A stretch of 64,000 nucleotides of DNA from CAJQHT01 sp038123275 (GCA_038123275.1 JAYORG010000006.1:1-64000), one strand, 5' to 3'. Shown: positions 1 to 9,600, numbered from the stretch's first letter. Notes: a model not told the origin generated them from the sequence alone. Numbers and translations are program-made.

Positions 1-56
1 TAACTCTAGCTTGCTAAAGCAAACAAGAGTTACTAGCATTCAGGATGACAGTTAAC
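1..56. repeat. Intergenic hairpin repeat, family R1, cut by window edge
   Basis: This copy differs at about two positions from 7572-7627. It holds an inner hairpin (TAACTCT...AGAGTTA around GCTTGC/GCAAAC) and ends with TTCAGGATGACAG. The left part of the element, seen in the second copy as a GAGATCCTTC block, lies outside the window. The two copies are direct repeats on either side of the mnmG-to-addA block. Confidence 0.85.
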
Positions 57-140
57 GATTTGAAGAATGACAAATAGATTGCTTTTTAGAGCCTTGTTAT
101 CTAAGCTCTTGGGGCTTAATTAACCACAATTAATAATTTG

Positions 141-2000
141 ATGTTAGAAGATTCAAAATTTGATGTTATTGTAATTGGTGCTGGTCATGCCGGTGTTGAA
201 GCAGCTTGTGCTAGTGCTAGAATGAATGCTAATACTCTGCTAATTACTTTAAAAGAAGATAACCTTGGAGAAATGTCTTGCAACCCTGCAATTGGTGGTG
301 TTGCTAAAGGAACAATCACTCGTGAAGTTGATGCTTTAGATGGTATAATGGGAAAGGCAATTGATGAATCAGGCATCCATTTTCGTATCTTAAATGCTTC
401 TAAAGGTGCTGCAGTTAGGTCTCCAAGAGCACAAGCTGACAGAAAATTGTACAAAAAAGCCATTCAAAAAATTATCAAAAATCAAAAAAATTTAACTGTA
501 AAATTTGATATGGTTGAAGATTTTATTATACAAGATGACCAAATTAAAGGCCTAAAAACAAATAATAAAAGCTTCTATGCTAAATCTATTATCTTAACAA
601 CTGGCACATTCTTAAGAGGCAAAATTCATATTGGTGATGAATCTTTTGAAGCTGGAAGAATAGATGAAAAACCAGCTAATAATCTTTCTAAAACTTTAGA
701 AAAATTTAAATTTAATTTAGGTCGATTAAAAACTGGAACTCCACCACGCTTAGATAAAAACTCAATTGATTTTTCTGTATTAGAAGAGCAGTGCGGGGAT
801 AACCCCCCTACTCCATTCTCTTATCTAACTGATAAAATTAAAGTTCGTCAGATATCTTGCTTTATTACTTACACCAACAAAAAAACTCATCAAATAATAA
901 AAGATAATCTTGAAAAATCAGCAATACATACTGGCAATATTACTGGCAAAGGTCCAAGATATTGCCCTTCGATTGAAGATAAAATAAATCGCTTTTTTGA
1001 CAAAGAAAGACATCAAATTTTCTTAGAGCCAGAAGGCTTGGATTCTAATCTTATTTATCCTAATGGCATTTCAACATCTTTACCAGAAAATGTACAGCTA
1101 CAATTTTTGCAATCAATTAAAGGGTTAGAAAATGTTAAGATGCTCCAGGCAGGATATGCTATTGAATATGATTTTGTTGATGCTCGTGAACTTTACCCTA
1201 CTTTAGAAACTAAGAAAATTAAAAATTTATTCTTTGCTGGGCAAATTAATGGCACAACCGGATATGAAGAAGCAGCAGGACAAGGTTTAGTTGCTGGTAT
1301 AAATGGTGCCTTAAAAGCTGCTAATAAAAAAGAAGAGTTTATTTTAGATAGAACCAACAGCTACATTGGGGTTATGATTGACGATTTAATTACTAAAGGT
1401 ACCGATGAGCCTTACCGCATGTTAACTTCTAGAGCTGAATATCGTCTACATCTAAGATCTGACAATGCTGACTTAAGATTGACACAAAAGGGTATTAACA
1501 TTGGTTGTGTTGGTAAAAAACGCCAAGAAGCATTTAATAACAGAAATAATTCTTTAAAAAAAGATCTAGAAAATTTAAAAAATTTAACAATTTTTCCTAG
1601 CAAATTAATGCAATATAAGATAAATATTAAACAAAGCGGTGTTAAAAAAACTGCTTTTGAATTATTATCTTTTCCTGGCATAAGTTTTGATCAGTTAATT
1701 ACTGTTTGGCCAGAATTAGCAAAAATTAATAAAAGCAACAAAGAACAAATTAAAATTATCGCTTCTTACGACTCATATTTAAAAAGACAAGAAAAAGACA
1801 TTGCTAATTTTAAAAAAGATGAGAATATTAAGATTCCAGATGATATTAATTTTGATAAGATTAACAGCTTATCTAACGAAGTAAAAGAAAAATTAACAAA
1901 AGCCAAACCCAAAACTATTGGCTTAGCTAATAGGATTCCTGGTATCACGCCAGCTTGTGTAATGGCAATAATGATTTATTTAAAAAATAAAAGAACTTAA
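141..2000 (+). CDS. mnmG: tRNA uridine-5-carboxymethylaminomethyl synthesis enzyme MnmG (GidA)
   Basis: FAD-dependent partner of MnmE, which installs the cmnm5/nm5 group on U34 of tRNAs reading NNA/NNG codons in the cytosol. The N-terminus shows the Rossmann FAD motif GAGHAGVE (about residues 13-20), followed by the family blocks SCNPAIGG, LKTGTPPRL and CPSIEDK, and the GYEEAAGQG block around residue 375. At 619 residues it has the full family length. The frame is open from a TTG at 138, but ATG at 141 is the natural start. The TPR gene follows 8 bases after the stop, so the two are probably co-transcribed. Function is well supported. Confidence 0.97.
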   Translation: MLEDSKFDVIVIGAGHAGVEAACASARMNANTLLITLKEDNLGEMSCNPAIGGVAKGTITREVDALDGIMGKAIDESGIHFRILNASKGAAVRSPRAQADRKLYKKAIQKIIKNQKNLTVKFDMVEDFIIQDDQIKGLKTNNKSFYAKSIILTTGTFLRGKIHIGDESFEAGRIDEKPANNLSKTLEKFKFNLGRLKTGTPPRLDKNSIDFSVLEEQCGDNPPTPFSYLTDKIKVRQISCFITYTNKKTHQIIKDNLEKSAIHTGNITGKGPRYCPSIEDKINRFFDKERHQIFLEPEGLDSNLIYPNGISTSLPENVQLQFLQSIKGLENVKMLQAGYAIEYDFVDARELYPTLETKKIKNLFFAGQINGTTGYEEAAGQGLVAGINGALKAANKKEEFILDRTNSYIGVMIDDLITKGTDEPYRMLTSRAEYRLHLRSDNADLRLTQKGINIGCVGKKRQEAFNNRNNSLKKDLENLKNLTIFPSKLMQYKINIKQSGVKKTAFELLSFPGISFDQLITVWPELAKINKSNKEQIKIIASYDSYLKRQEKDIANFKKDENIKIPDDINFDKINSLSNEVKEKLTKAKPKTIGLANRIPGITPACVMAIMIYLKNKRT

Positions 2001-2008
2001 AGTTTAAT

Positions 2009-2917
2009 ATGTTTAAATCAATAAGTAATATTCTTAAAAACTACACTAAAAAAATTATTTTTGGCGGGTTTGCAATGTTGCTTATTTTATTTATTGCCAA
2101 ACAATCTTTTGCACAAAATTTTATCTCTACAACTGAAGCCATTGATAAAATTGAACAAGTACTTTCAGTTCCAAAAGGCAGTGTAATACTTGAAAGAAAG
2201 TCTAAAATAAATATTGATAAAGTTACAAAATCAGAAGAAGAAGGAGAAGAGGAAGCATCTAGAACAGAAGGTAGAGGCTCTAATGAAGAAGGAGGATTAT
2301 CAATTGAGGTTATTGAAAAAAGAGATAGCAAAGCTAATAGATTAAAAGAAAAATTAGCTTACAATGCTGCAATATCCGGGCAATATGAAGTTTCATTAGA
2401 ACTTTACAAGCAAATTTTAAAAACAGAAAAAAATAATAATTATGCAAAATTTGGTCTTGCTACCTCTTACCATAAACTTAAACAATACAAACAAGCCAAA
2501 AGTATTTACTATGACTTACTTTCTGCTGATATTGACAATAAAAATGAAATTATTGGTAATTTCTTAGAAATTTTAGTTGAAGAATCACCAAAAGATGCTA
2601 AGTATGTCTTAGCTCGCCTTTCAGCTCAAAGTCCTAATACTGACTACATATTGGCCAGATCTGCTTTAACATACAATAAATTAAACAATAAAGATGAGGC
2701 CACCTTATTATTAAAGAGAGCAATCGCCATTAATCCAAAAAATATTGAATATCAGTATAATTTGGCTATTATTCTAGACAATAATAATGAAAAACAAGGT
2801 GCATTAAAATACTACAGACAAGCTCTTAGACATTACATTCAGTCAGGCTCAACTAATCAACAAGTTGATCTTGGCGCAATTAGAAAAAGAATTAATTTTA
2901 TCCAAAATAATAGCTAG
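2009..2917 (+). CDS. Exported TPR-repeat protein
   Basis: A hydrophobic N-terminal segment ending in a likely cleavage site (FAKQSFAQ-type, about residues 20-36) suggests export to the periplasm. A Glu/Gly-rich low-complexity stretch (about residues 75-98) follows, then several tetratricopeptide repeats from about residue 115 (for example YAKFGLATSYHKLKQYKQA). TPR proteins are scaffolds; in alphaproteobacteria similar exported ones often sit with pilus or Tad genes. It lies between mnmG (8-base gap) and a pilT-like gene (14-base gap), so a link to type IV pilus-like function is possible but is inference. The exact partner cannot be read from the sequence. Confidence 0.75.
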   Translation: MFKSISNILKNYTKKIIFGGFAMLLILFIAKQSFAQNFISTTEAIDKIEQVLSVPKGSVILERKSKINIDKVTKSEEEGEEEASRTEGRGSNEEGGLSIEVIEKRDSKANRLKEKLAYNAAISGQYEVSLELYKQILKTEKNNNYAKFGLATSYHKLKQYKQAKSIYYDLLSADIDNKNEIIGNFLEILVEESPKDAKYVLARLSAQSPNTDYILARSALTYNKLNNKDEATLLLKRAIAINPKNIEYQYNLAIILDNNNEKQGALKYYRQALRHYIQSGSTNQQVDLGAIRKRINFIQNNS

Positions 2918-2931
2918 TTAACACAATTATT

Positions 2932-3960
2932 ATGATTCGCAAATTATTAGACTATGTCATTGAAAAAAATGCTTCTGATCTTTATATCTCCTCTGGGAGT
3001 GAAACTTTTATTAGGGCTGATGGTGATTTACATGTTGTACCAGAAAGCAGATTAGAACCAAAAGAAATTCTTAGTTTATTACATTCAATTATGAGTGATA
3101 AACAAATAGCCCAGTACAAAGAAGAAATGGAAATTGATTTTTCTATTAGCAAAAATAAAGATTATCGCTTCAGGGTAAATGCTTTTACCAATCTTCATGG
3201 ACCAGCAGCAGTTTTTAGAACAATTCCTTCTAATTCAATGTCTTTAGATGATATTGATGCACCTTTAGCAATTCGTAACTTATGTAAGCTTTCAAAAGGC
3301 TTAGTTCTTGTTGTAGGACCAACAGGAAGTGGTAAGTCAACTACATTGGCAGCAATGATTAATGACATAAACCTTCACTATCAACGCCACATAATAACCA
3401 TTGAAGACCCTGTTGAATTTACCTATACTAATAAAAAATCTCTGATCAACCAAAGAGAAGTTGGTGCAAATACTGAGTCTTTTTCCAAAGCTTTAAAAAG
3501 CTCTCTTAGAGAAAGCCCTGATATCATTCTAGTTGGGGAAATGAGAGATGCTGAAACCACTGGTTTGGCACTTACAGCTGCCGAAACTGGACATTTGGTT
3601 TTTGGAACATTGCACACTATGTCTGCATCACAAACAGTTAATAGAATTATTGATACCTTCCCTACATCTGACAAAGAAATTGCTCGCTCAATGTTGTCTT
3701 CATCTTTGCAAGGAATTATCTCGCAAAGATTAGTAAAGAAAAAAGATGGTGGAAGATGTGCAGCCCTTGAAATAATGTTAGCTAATAGCTCAGTAAGAAA
3801 CCTAATTAGAGAAGATAAAATACCACAAATTAACTCAATAATTGAAATTGGTCAAAGACAAGGGATGGTAACCATGAAGCAATCTGTTATTGGACTAGTT
3901 GAAAAAGGACACATAACTAAAGAATCAGCTAGAGAATTACTACTCTCCTTTGGACATTAA
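2932..3960 (+). CDS. pilT: PilT-type secretion/retraction ATPase
   Basis: Hexameric ATPase of the type IV pilus retraction / type II secretion superfamily, acting at the inner membrane. Visible motifs are Walker A GPTGSGKST (about residues 130-138), the Asp box TIEDPVEF, Walker B with DIILVGEMRD and the His box GHLVFGTLHT. At 342 residues it matches PilT rather than the longer PilB/GspE. No other pilus assembly gene is next to it; the only other pilus-like piece in the window is the short prepilin at 36732-36965. It could power DNA uptake or pilus retraction if the remaining genes exist elsewhere. Confidence 0.9.
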   Translation: MIRKLLDYVIEKNASDLYISSGSETFIRADGDLHVVPESRLEPKEILSLLHSIMSDKQIAQYKEEMEIDFSISKNKDYRFRVNAFTNLHGPAAVFRTIPSNSMSLDDIDAPLAIRNLCKLSKGLVLVVGPTGSGKSTTLAAMINDINLHYQRHIITIEDPVEFTYTNKKSLINQREVGANTESFSKALKSSLRESPDIILVGEMRDAETTGLALTAAETGHLVFGTLHTMSASQTVNRIIDTFPTSDKEIARSMLSSSLQGIISQRLVKKKDGGRCAALEIMLANSSVRNLIREDKIPQINSIIEIGQRQGMVTMKQSVIGLVEKGHITKESARELLLSFGH

Positions 3961-4036
3961 AACTATTATTTGCACTTCAGCTAGACCTTAAGCAAGACTT
4001 AAAACCTGTTCAAGATGAACTTAAATTATTATTAAA

Positions 4037-7000
4037 TTGGCAGCTCAATTAAACCAAGAAAAGCTAAAACAAACCATAAAACTTCAACAAATTGCCTCTA
4101 ACCCAGAAAATTGTGTTTTTGTTTCTGCTTCTGCAGGTTCTGGAAAAACCAAAATATTAACTGACAGAGTTTTAAGATTACTCCTTCTTGGAACTAACCC
4201 TCATAAAATATTATGTTTAACATTTACTAAGATAGCAGCCTTTGAGATGCAAAATAGGATCTACAAAGAGCTTAGTAATTGGAGCATATTAACTGAGGAA
4301 GATCTTAAGCAAAGAATATTTGATCTAACGGGAGTAAAATTTTCAAAAAACAAAATTAATGAAAGTAAAACCTTATTTAACGTCATATTAGATGATTTTG
4401 AAGGCATAAAAATTAATACTATTCACTCATTTTGTCAGAATTTAATGACTAAATTTCCTATTGAAGCAGATATTAAACCAAATTTTCAAATTATCGATAG
4501 CCAAACTGAGCATAGTCTACTATTAGAAGCCAAAGATACATTACTAAGAGAGGCTGTAAATGATGAAGAATTATCTAAAAAAATTGAAATAATAAGTGCT
4601 AATTTAAATGAAAATAGCTTTCTAGAAATTATCTTAGAGTTAATTAATAAAAGAACTGATCTAGAAATTACCAAAGAAAAATTCTTTGGCCTTGATAACC
4701 TAAATAAAACAGTTTTTAAAATATTAAATTGTCAAAATAAAGATGAAGCAGAAATTTTAAATTTAATTAAAAATCCTAATTTTGATAATAAAAATTTAGA
4801 AATACTTGGAAAATTAGGACAAAATAGTAACAAAACAACAGACAATAAACATTCAAACCTTATTCTCAATTATTTAGAAAACCCTAATGAAGATACATTT
4901 AACCAATATTGTAATGCTTTCTTAACCAAAAAAAATGAGCCAAAAAAACAAGTTTTTACTAAAAAGATTCTGGAAGGTATTAGTCAGGCTGAAGAAATAA
5001 TAAAATTAGAACAGACAAGATTAACTAAATTAATTGAACAAATTAATAGCTTTTATATTGCTAATTTAACCACTAAACTACTTGAAGTTGGTGATAAAAT
5101 GTTGCAACTTTATCAAGAGTTAAAAACTAAAAATAGCTATTTAGACTATCATGACCTTATTGCTAAAAGTTCTAAATTACTAACAAACAAAGATAATTCC
5201 GACTGGATAAAATATAAATTAGATGGAAATATTGAACATATTTTAGTTGATGAATCGCAAGACACCAATAATAATCAATGGCAAATTATTAAAGCAATTA
5301 GCGAAGATTTTTTCAGTGGTAATAGTTCAAATTTACAAAACCGTACCATTTTTGTAGTAGGAGATGAAAAACAATCAATCTACAATTTTCAAGGTGCAGA
5401 CCCAGAAATATTTGGCAATACCTTTAACTACTACCAAAGCCAACTACAAGCAGCAAATAAGAAAATACAAAATATCTCTTTAAATAATTCATTTCGCTCT
5501 TTAAAAAACATATTAAAAGTGGTTGATGATGTTTTTAAAAATTCAAAATATCAAAAAGCAATTAGCAAAATAAATTTGGTTAACCACACCTCAATTAGAA
5601 CACAAGGCAGTGGTAAGGTAGAGTTATGGCCAATAATTAATGTACCACAAGACAAAAAAAGAGAGAAGGATGATTTCTCTTGGCAATTAAACTTCGATCC
5701 AAATCAAAACCAAAATTCAAAGGAAATTCTAGCTAAAATTATTGCTAAAAAAATTAAGTCTTGGCTTGACGATAAAAGAATTTTAAAAAGTGAAAAACGT
5801 GCGATAAGACCAAGAGATATTATGATTTTGCTAAAAAATAGAACTAATAATTTAGGAAATCTAATTATTAAAAACTTACAAAAAGAAGATATTTTAGTTA
5901 ATGGTAGTGATAAAATTGAATTAATTAAAAATATTATTGTTAAAGACCTACTATCTCTAGCAAAATTTTTACTTTTAAATGAAGATGATCTAAATTTAGC
6001 CTCCTTACTAAAGTCGCCTTTAATTAATATTTGTGAAGATGACTTATTTGATTTATGTAAAGAAAAAGATAATAAACAAATATCTTTATTTGCAGCTTTA
6101 AGGAATGTTTCGCATCAGCCTTCGGCAAATAAAGATATTTGCCATAGATCAGAAAATAATTTTAAATCAGCATTTTTATTTTTAGAAGAAGTTAAAAAAT
6201 ACTATCAAGAAAACCCTTATCAAATTTATCAACTATTCTTGCATATTCTTGAAATTAAAAATAAGAAAACAGCAATAATCTCTCATTTTGGCAAGGAATC
6301 TAAAGAAATTATTAATCAATTTCTAAATTTATGTTTAAATTTTCAACAAGATGAAATTGCTAGCTTAGAAAATTTTATCTGCTCCTTAGATAATTTTGAC
6401 TTAAATATTAAAATTGATACCAGTAATAATAATTTTGATGAAGTAAAAATAACTACAATTCATTCTGCTAAGGGCTTAGAAGCTCCAATAGTTATTTTGG
6501 CTGATTGTTTGCATGATTCTAAAAGTCAGTATGGTGCTAATAAAGATAAAATTCTATGGCTTAATAAAGGCCAAGTTAAAATACCAATTTGGAGTGCCGG
6601 CAAAGAAAGTGAACTAACTAAAAGCATCAAAGATAATGAACATAATATCAAACAAGAAGAATATCTAAGGCTACTTTATGTAGCAATGACCAGAGCAAAA
6701 GATGAACTCTACATTGCTGGCTTTGGTAAAAATACCAATAATGATTGCTGGTACAATATTATTAAAAATAACGCCCTACTTCAAGGTCAAACTAAAAAAA
6801 GTCATTTTAAAGAATTAATTAATTTAGATGATCAAAATTTTTTAGAAGATGACAAAATATTCTTTCTTGAAGAAAAAGGTGAAGCAGAAATTATGCTGGT
6901 CAATAATAATAAAAATAAGAAGGAAAACTTTGTCACTCCAGATTTTTTACATAAAAAAAGTAAAAAAGAAAAAACTATTAATATACTTTACCCCTCAGAT

Positions 7001-7492
7001 CAAAAAACAGAGGTAATAACTAAATCTTCTTTAAAAAAACATAATCATAATATTGGTAAAATTATTCATAAAATTTTAGAAATATGTCACAATAAATCAC
7101 CAGATTTAATTAATAAATATTTAGAAAATAATTATCACTATTTAGATAAAGATGAAAAGAAAGAGATATTAAGACAAGTTGCAAATATCTTTGAAAATAA
7201 AAAATTTGATTTTTTATTTCAAAATAATTCAAAAAGTGAAGTGCCAATTATTGGTAAAATTGATAATCAATTAGTTTTAGGACAAGTTGACCATTTAATA
7301 ATAAATAAAGATGAAATTATTATCATAGATTACAAAAGTGATCAGTTAAAAGTGGATAATATCAAATTAAAAACAGCTCAATATCAAAAACAATTAGATC
7401 TCTACGCTAAAATAATCCAAGAAATATACCCAAATAAAAAAATCAAATGCGCTATTATTTGGACTTATCTAGGGGAAATAAGCTATCTGTAA
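4037..7492 (+). CDS. addA: AddA helicase-nuclease (RecBCD-like double-strand break repair)
   Basis: ATP-dependent helicase/nuclease subunit that processes DNA double-strand ends for RecA. Motifs seen: Walker A SASAGSGKTK near the N-terminus, helicase motif II LVDESQDT, VVGDEKQSIYNFQGADP, TIHSAKGLEAP, the UvrD-type LRLLYVAMTRAKDELYIAG, and the C-terminal nuclease block QVDHLII...IIDYKSD. The frame opens with TTG at 4037; no ATG lies before Walker A, so a non-ATG start is likely. addB, the usual neighbour, is not in the window. A foreign 14-15 residue segment beginning near residue 691 (SHQPSANKDICH) is a palindromic element inserted in frame (see repeat at 6108-6150). It lies between conserved helicase motifs, where an insertion may be tolerated. 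Confidence 0.95.
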   Translation: MAAQLNQEKLKQTIKLQQIASNPENCVFVSASAGSGKTKILTDRVLRLLLLGTNPHKILCLTFTKIAAFEMQNRIYKELSNWSILTEEDLKQRIFDLTGVKFSKNKINESKTLFNVILDDFEGIKINTIHSFCQNLMTKFPIEADIKPNFQIIDSQTEHSLLLEAKDTLLREAVNDEELSKKIEIISANLNENSFLEIILELINKRTDLEITKEKFFGLDNLNKTVFKILNCQNKDEAEILNLIKNPNFDNKNLEILGKLGQNSNKTTDNKHSNLILNYLENPNEDTFNQYCNAFLTKKNEPKKQVFTKKILEGISQAEEIIKLEQTRLTKLIEQINSFYIANLTTKLLEVGDKMLQLYQELKTKNSYLDYHDLIAKSSKLLTNKDNSDWIKYKLDGNIEHILVDESQDTNNNQWQIIKAISEDFFSGNSSNLQNRTIFVVGDEKQSIYNFQGADPEIFGNTFNYYQSQLQAANKKIQNISLNNSFRSLKNILKVVDDVFKNSKYQKAISKINLVNHTSIRTQGSGKVELWPIINVPQDKKREKDDFSWQLNFDPNQNQNSKEILAKIIAKKIKSWLDDKRILKSEKRAIRPRDIMILLKNRTNNLGNLIIKNLQKEDILVNGSDKIELIKNIIVKDLLSLAKFLLLNEDDLNLASLLKSPLINICEDDLFDLCKEKDNKQISLFAALRNVSHQPSANKDICHRSENNFKSAFLFLEEVKKYYQENPYQIYQLFLHILEIKNKKTAIISHFGKESKEIINQFLNLCLNFQQDEIASLENFICSLDNFDLNIKIDTSNNNFDEVKITTIHSAKGLEAPIVILADCLHDSKSQYGANKDKILWLNKGQVKIPIWSAGKESELTKSIKDNEHNIKQEEYLRLLYVAMTRAKDELYIAGFGKNTNNDCWYNIIKNNALLQGQTKKSHFKELINLDDQNFLEDDKIFFLEEKGEAEIMLVNNNKNKKENFVTPDFLHKKSKKEKTINILYPSDQKTEVITKSSLKKHNHNIGKIIHKILEICHNKSPDLINKYLENNYHYLDKDEKKEILRQVANIFENKKFDFLFQNNSKSEVPIIGKIDNQLVLGQVDHLIINKDEIIIIDYKSDQLKVDNIKLKTAQYQKQLDLYAKIIQEIYPNKKIKCAIIWTYLGEISYL
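6077..6150. repeat. In-frame palindromic element E1 inside addA, with inverted copy of host sequence
   Basis: The element starts TTTCGCATCAGCC (6109), as in the mfd copy at 52407. Its tail GCAAATAAAGATATTTG (6125-6141) is the exact reverse complement of addA codons at 6077-6093. It is a shortened copy that lacks the AATTCACGCCAC core found in the three longer copies. It keeps the reading frame of addA and adds about 14-17 residues. Confidence 0.75.
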
Positions 7493-7534
7493 AATTATCT
7501 GTCATGGAAGAACTTAAAATTAAATAGGCTAAAA

Positions 7535-7626
7535 TAACCCCTCCACCCTGAACATGAGATCCTTCTTCAAGTAACTCTAGCTTGCTAAAGCAAACAAGAG
7601 TTACTAACATTCAGGATGACAGTTAA
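7535..7626. repeat. Intergenic modular repeat, family R1, full copy
   Basis: Block order: CCCCTCCACCCTGAAC, GAGATCCTTC, a hairpin (AGTAACTCT...AGAGTTACT), then ATTCAGGATGACA. The outer blocks recur in reverse orientation at 15252-15341, where the inner hairpin is a different sequence. The right 55 bases repeat positions 1-55. Confidence 0.85.
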
Positions 7627-7736
7627 AAACAAGACGGAGTCATCAAGTTAACTCTTAGTAAAAAAATAATGACATTAAGAAAAGTTTTCCTTATTCTTTT
7701 GGCATTGGGGATAACTAAATTATTGAACTTTTAATT

Positions 7737-8705
7737 ATGACAATCAAACAAGAATATTTAGATCAAATAGAGGAGCTAAGACAACAAAAATCTACAACTA
7801 TTAGACCAGTATCACAAGAGTTGGAAAAAATTCTCTACACCCCATTCCAAATTCTAGATCACGGCTTTGTTAGGGTTGTTGACTACATGGGAAACGACTC
7901 TTCTGTGGTGCAATCTGCTCGTGTTTCTTATGGGCAAGGTACTAAAAAAGTTAATGCCGATAAAGGGTTAATTAACTACCTAATGGCTCATCGCCATACT
8001 ACTCCTTTTGAAATGTGTGAAATTAAATTTCATATTAAATTACCAATTTTTATTGCACGCCAATGGATTAGACACAGAACCGCTAATGTTAATGAATATT
8101 CGGCCAGATACTCCATAATGGAAGATGAATTCTACATTCCAAAAAATGTTAATTTAGCAGCACAATCAAAGCAAAATCACCAAGGCAGAGATGAAGCTGG
8201 ATCATTAAGTGCAAATGAACAAAAAAAAGTTTTAGAAATATTAAAAAATGACTCTAGAAACTGCTATGATAATTACTTAGATATGATTAACCAAGACAAA
8301 GATGGTAATGTTATTGATAATAACAAAGATGGCCTGGCACGTGAATTAGCAAGAATGAATCTTACCTTAAATTGTTATACCCAATGGTACTGGAAAATTG
8401 ACTTACATAATTTATTTCACTTTTTATCTTTAAGGGTTGATTCTCATGCCCAATATGAAATAAGAGAATATGCCAAAGTAATGCTTGATATGGTAGAAAA
8501 ATGGGTGCCTCATTCTTACGAAGCTTTTGTTAAAAACAGAATGAATGCCAAAGAGCTTTCAAGCAGTGCAATTGACGTAATTAAAAGAATGATCAAAGGT
8601 GAAAAAGTTAATAGAGAAGAAAGCAACTTAAGCCTCAGAGAATGGAATGAATTAATGTCTATTATCGATTCACCTGCTCAAAAGCTAAAAGCAAACAATA
8701 TCTAA
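7737..8705 (+). CDS. thyX: Flavin-dependent thymidylate synthase ThyX
   Basis: Makes dTMP from dUMP using FAD and methylene-tetrahydrofolate. The diagnostic ThyX motif RHRTANVNEYSARYS is present (about residues 117-131), preceded by AHRHTTPFEMCEIKF, which carries conserved FAD/dUMP-contacting residues, and followed by LARMNLTLNCYTQWYWKIDLHNLFHFL. At 322 residues it resembles the longer rickettsial ThyX. It starts at ATG 7737 and is followed after 20 bases by tatA. ThyX is the usual thymidylate synthase in Rickettsiales, which supports the taxonomic guess. Confidence 0.97.
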   Translation: MTIKQEYLDQIEELRQQKSTTIRPVSQELEKILYTPFQILDHGFVRVVDYMGNDSSVVQSARVSYGQGTKKVNADKGLINYLMAHRHTTPFEMCEIKFHIKLPIFIARQWIRHRTANVNEYSARYSIMEDEFYIPKNVNLAAQSKQNHQGRDEAGSLSANEQKKVLEILKNDSRNCYDNYLDMINQDKDGNVIDNNKDGLARELARMNLTLNCYTQWYWKIDLHNLFHFLSLRVDSHAQYEIREYAKVMLDMVEKWVPHSYEAFVKNRMNAKELSSSAIDVIKRMIKGEKVNREESNLSLREWNELMSIIDSPAQKLKANNI

Positions 8706-8725
8706 CTGTAATAAAACTATAAATT

Positions 8726-8881
8726 ATGTCTATTGGAATTTGGCAATTAGTCTTAATATTGGTAATAATATTATTAATTTTTGGTGCTGGAAAACTACCA
8801 AAAGTTATGAAAGACGTAGGAAAAGGTATTAAAAACTTAAAAGATGGCTTAAAAGAAGAAGATAAAGACAAAGAAGAATAA
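8726..8881 (+). CDS. tatA: Sec-independent translocase subunit TatA/TatE
   Basis: Small 51-residue protein reading MSIGIWQLVLILVIILLIFG then AGKLPKVMKDVGKGIKNLK. It shows the TatA plan: one N-terminal membrane helix, the FG hinge (IFGAGKLP) and an amphipathic helix, followed by a short charged Glu/Lys/Asp tail. It forms the size-variable pore of the twin-arginine pathway in the inner membrane. It is shorter than most TatA proteins (the acidic tail is reduced), as is common in reduced genomes. It lies 20 bases after thyX and 11 bases before the exoD-like gene. tatB and tatC are not seen in the window. Confidence 0.93.
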   Translation: MSIGIWQLVLILVIILLIFGAGKLPKVMKDVGKGIKNLKDGLKEEDKDKEE

Positions 8882-8892
8882 CTAGCTTTGCA

Positions 8893-9513
8893 ATGTTTAA
8901 TAGAAAGAAATCCGTTAGCACAGCTCACTTAGAGGCTGTTATTAAAAAAAATTCTGGTGATAGAATATCAATTGCAGATATTATGACAGCCATGAATGCT
9001 GGTGGTTTTGGTTTAGTTTTAATGTTTTTTTCACTACCAATAATAATTCCACTACCTCCCCCCTTACCTAGCCTTATTGCTGTTCCGTTAGCTGTGTTTT
9101 CTTTGCAAATGATGCTTGGCCTAAAAGCTCCTAAATTACCTAAATTAATATCTAATAGAACTATTGAAAGGTCTATCCTTGCAGCTACAATAGAAAAATC
9201 ATCCACCATTTTTCGTAAAATTGAAAAATTACTAAAACCAAGGTTAGTTTTTTTAAGTACCGGTATTTTTGAAAGAATAATTGGTTTTTTTATTTTAATA
9301 TTTTCTGCATCAATATTAATTCCGTTGCCATTAACTAACTTTTTACCTGGAATTGGCATTTTAATAACATCTTTTGGCCTTATTGGCAAAGATGGAATAG
9401 TAATAATACTTGGCATAGCCACTGGTATTTTTGGTATTATTACTACCTTTGTGGCAATTGTTCTAGGGGTAGAATTTTTAGGTATTATTAAAGATATATT
9501 ATTTAATATCTAA
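8893..9513 (+). CDS. ExoD-family membrane protein
   Basis: A 206-residue polytopic membrane protein matching the ExoD family (named for exopolysaccharide synthesis in Sinorhizobium). It has a short cytosolic N-terminal part (SVSTAHLEAVIKKNSGDRIS), then hydrophobic segments rich in Pro/Leu (IIIPLPPPLPSLIAVPLAVF, ASILIPLPLTNFLPGIGI) and two C-terminal helices. The two PLP-rich hairpins are characteristic. The biochemical role of the family is not established. It sits 11 bases after tatA and reads the same way. Confidence 0.8.
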   Translation: MFNRKKSVSTAHLEAVIKKNSGDRISIADIMTAMNAGGFGLVLMFFSLPIIIPLPPPLPSLIAVPLAVFSLQMMLGLKAPKLPKLISNRTIERSILAATIEKSSTIFRKIEKLLKPRLVFLSTGIFERIIGFFILIFSASILIPLPLTNFLPGIGILITSFGLIGKDGIVIILGIATGIFGIITTFVAIVLGVEFLGIIKDILFNI

Positions 9514-9570
9514 ACAATTGGTATTTTTTATTGACTATTAATTTTATAAACTTAGACTACATAAGCAGTT

Positions 9571-9600
9571 ACTAGCTCTTCTGGGACTAGTTTTCTTCCT
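9571..9600 (+). terminator. Possible terminator or attenuator between exoD-like gene and rho
   Basis: ACTAGCTC-TTCT-GGGACTAGT can fold into a short stem with one bulge, and a T-rich run (TTTTCTTCCTTT) follows. It could end the exoD-like transcript or act in the rho leader; rho genes are often autoregulated in their leader, but no leader peptide is evident in the 190-base spacer. Confidence 0.45.

Noticed and set aside
8925..9422. Long minus-strand open frame of 165 codons
   Set aside because: It mirrors the exoD-like gene, whose membrane-protein codons leave few stops on the other strand; the + strand product matches a family.
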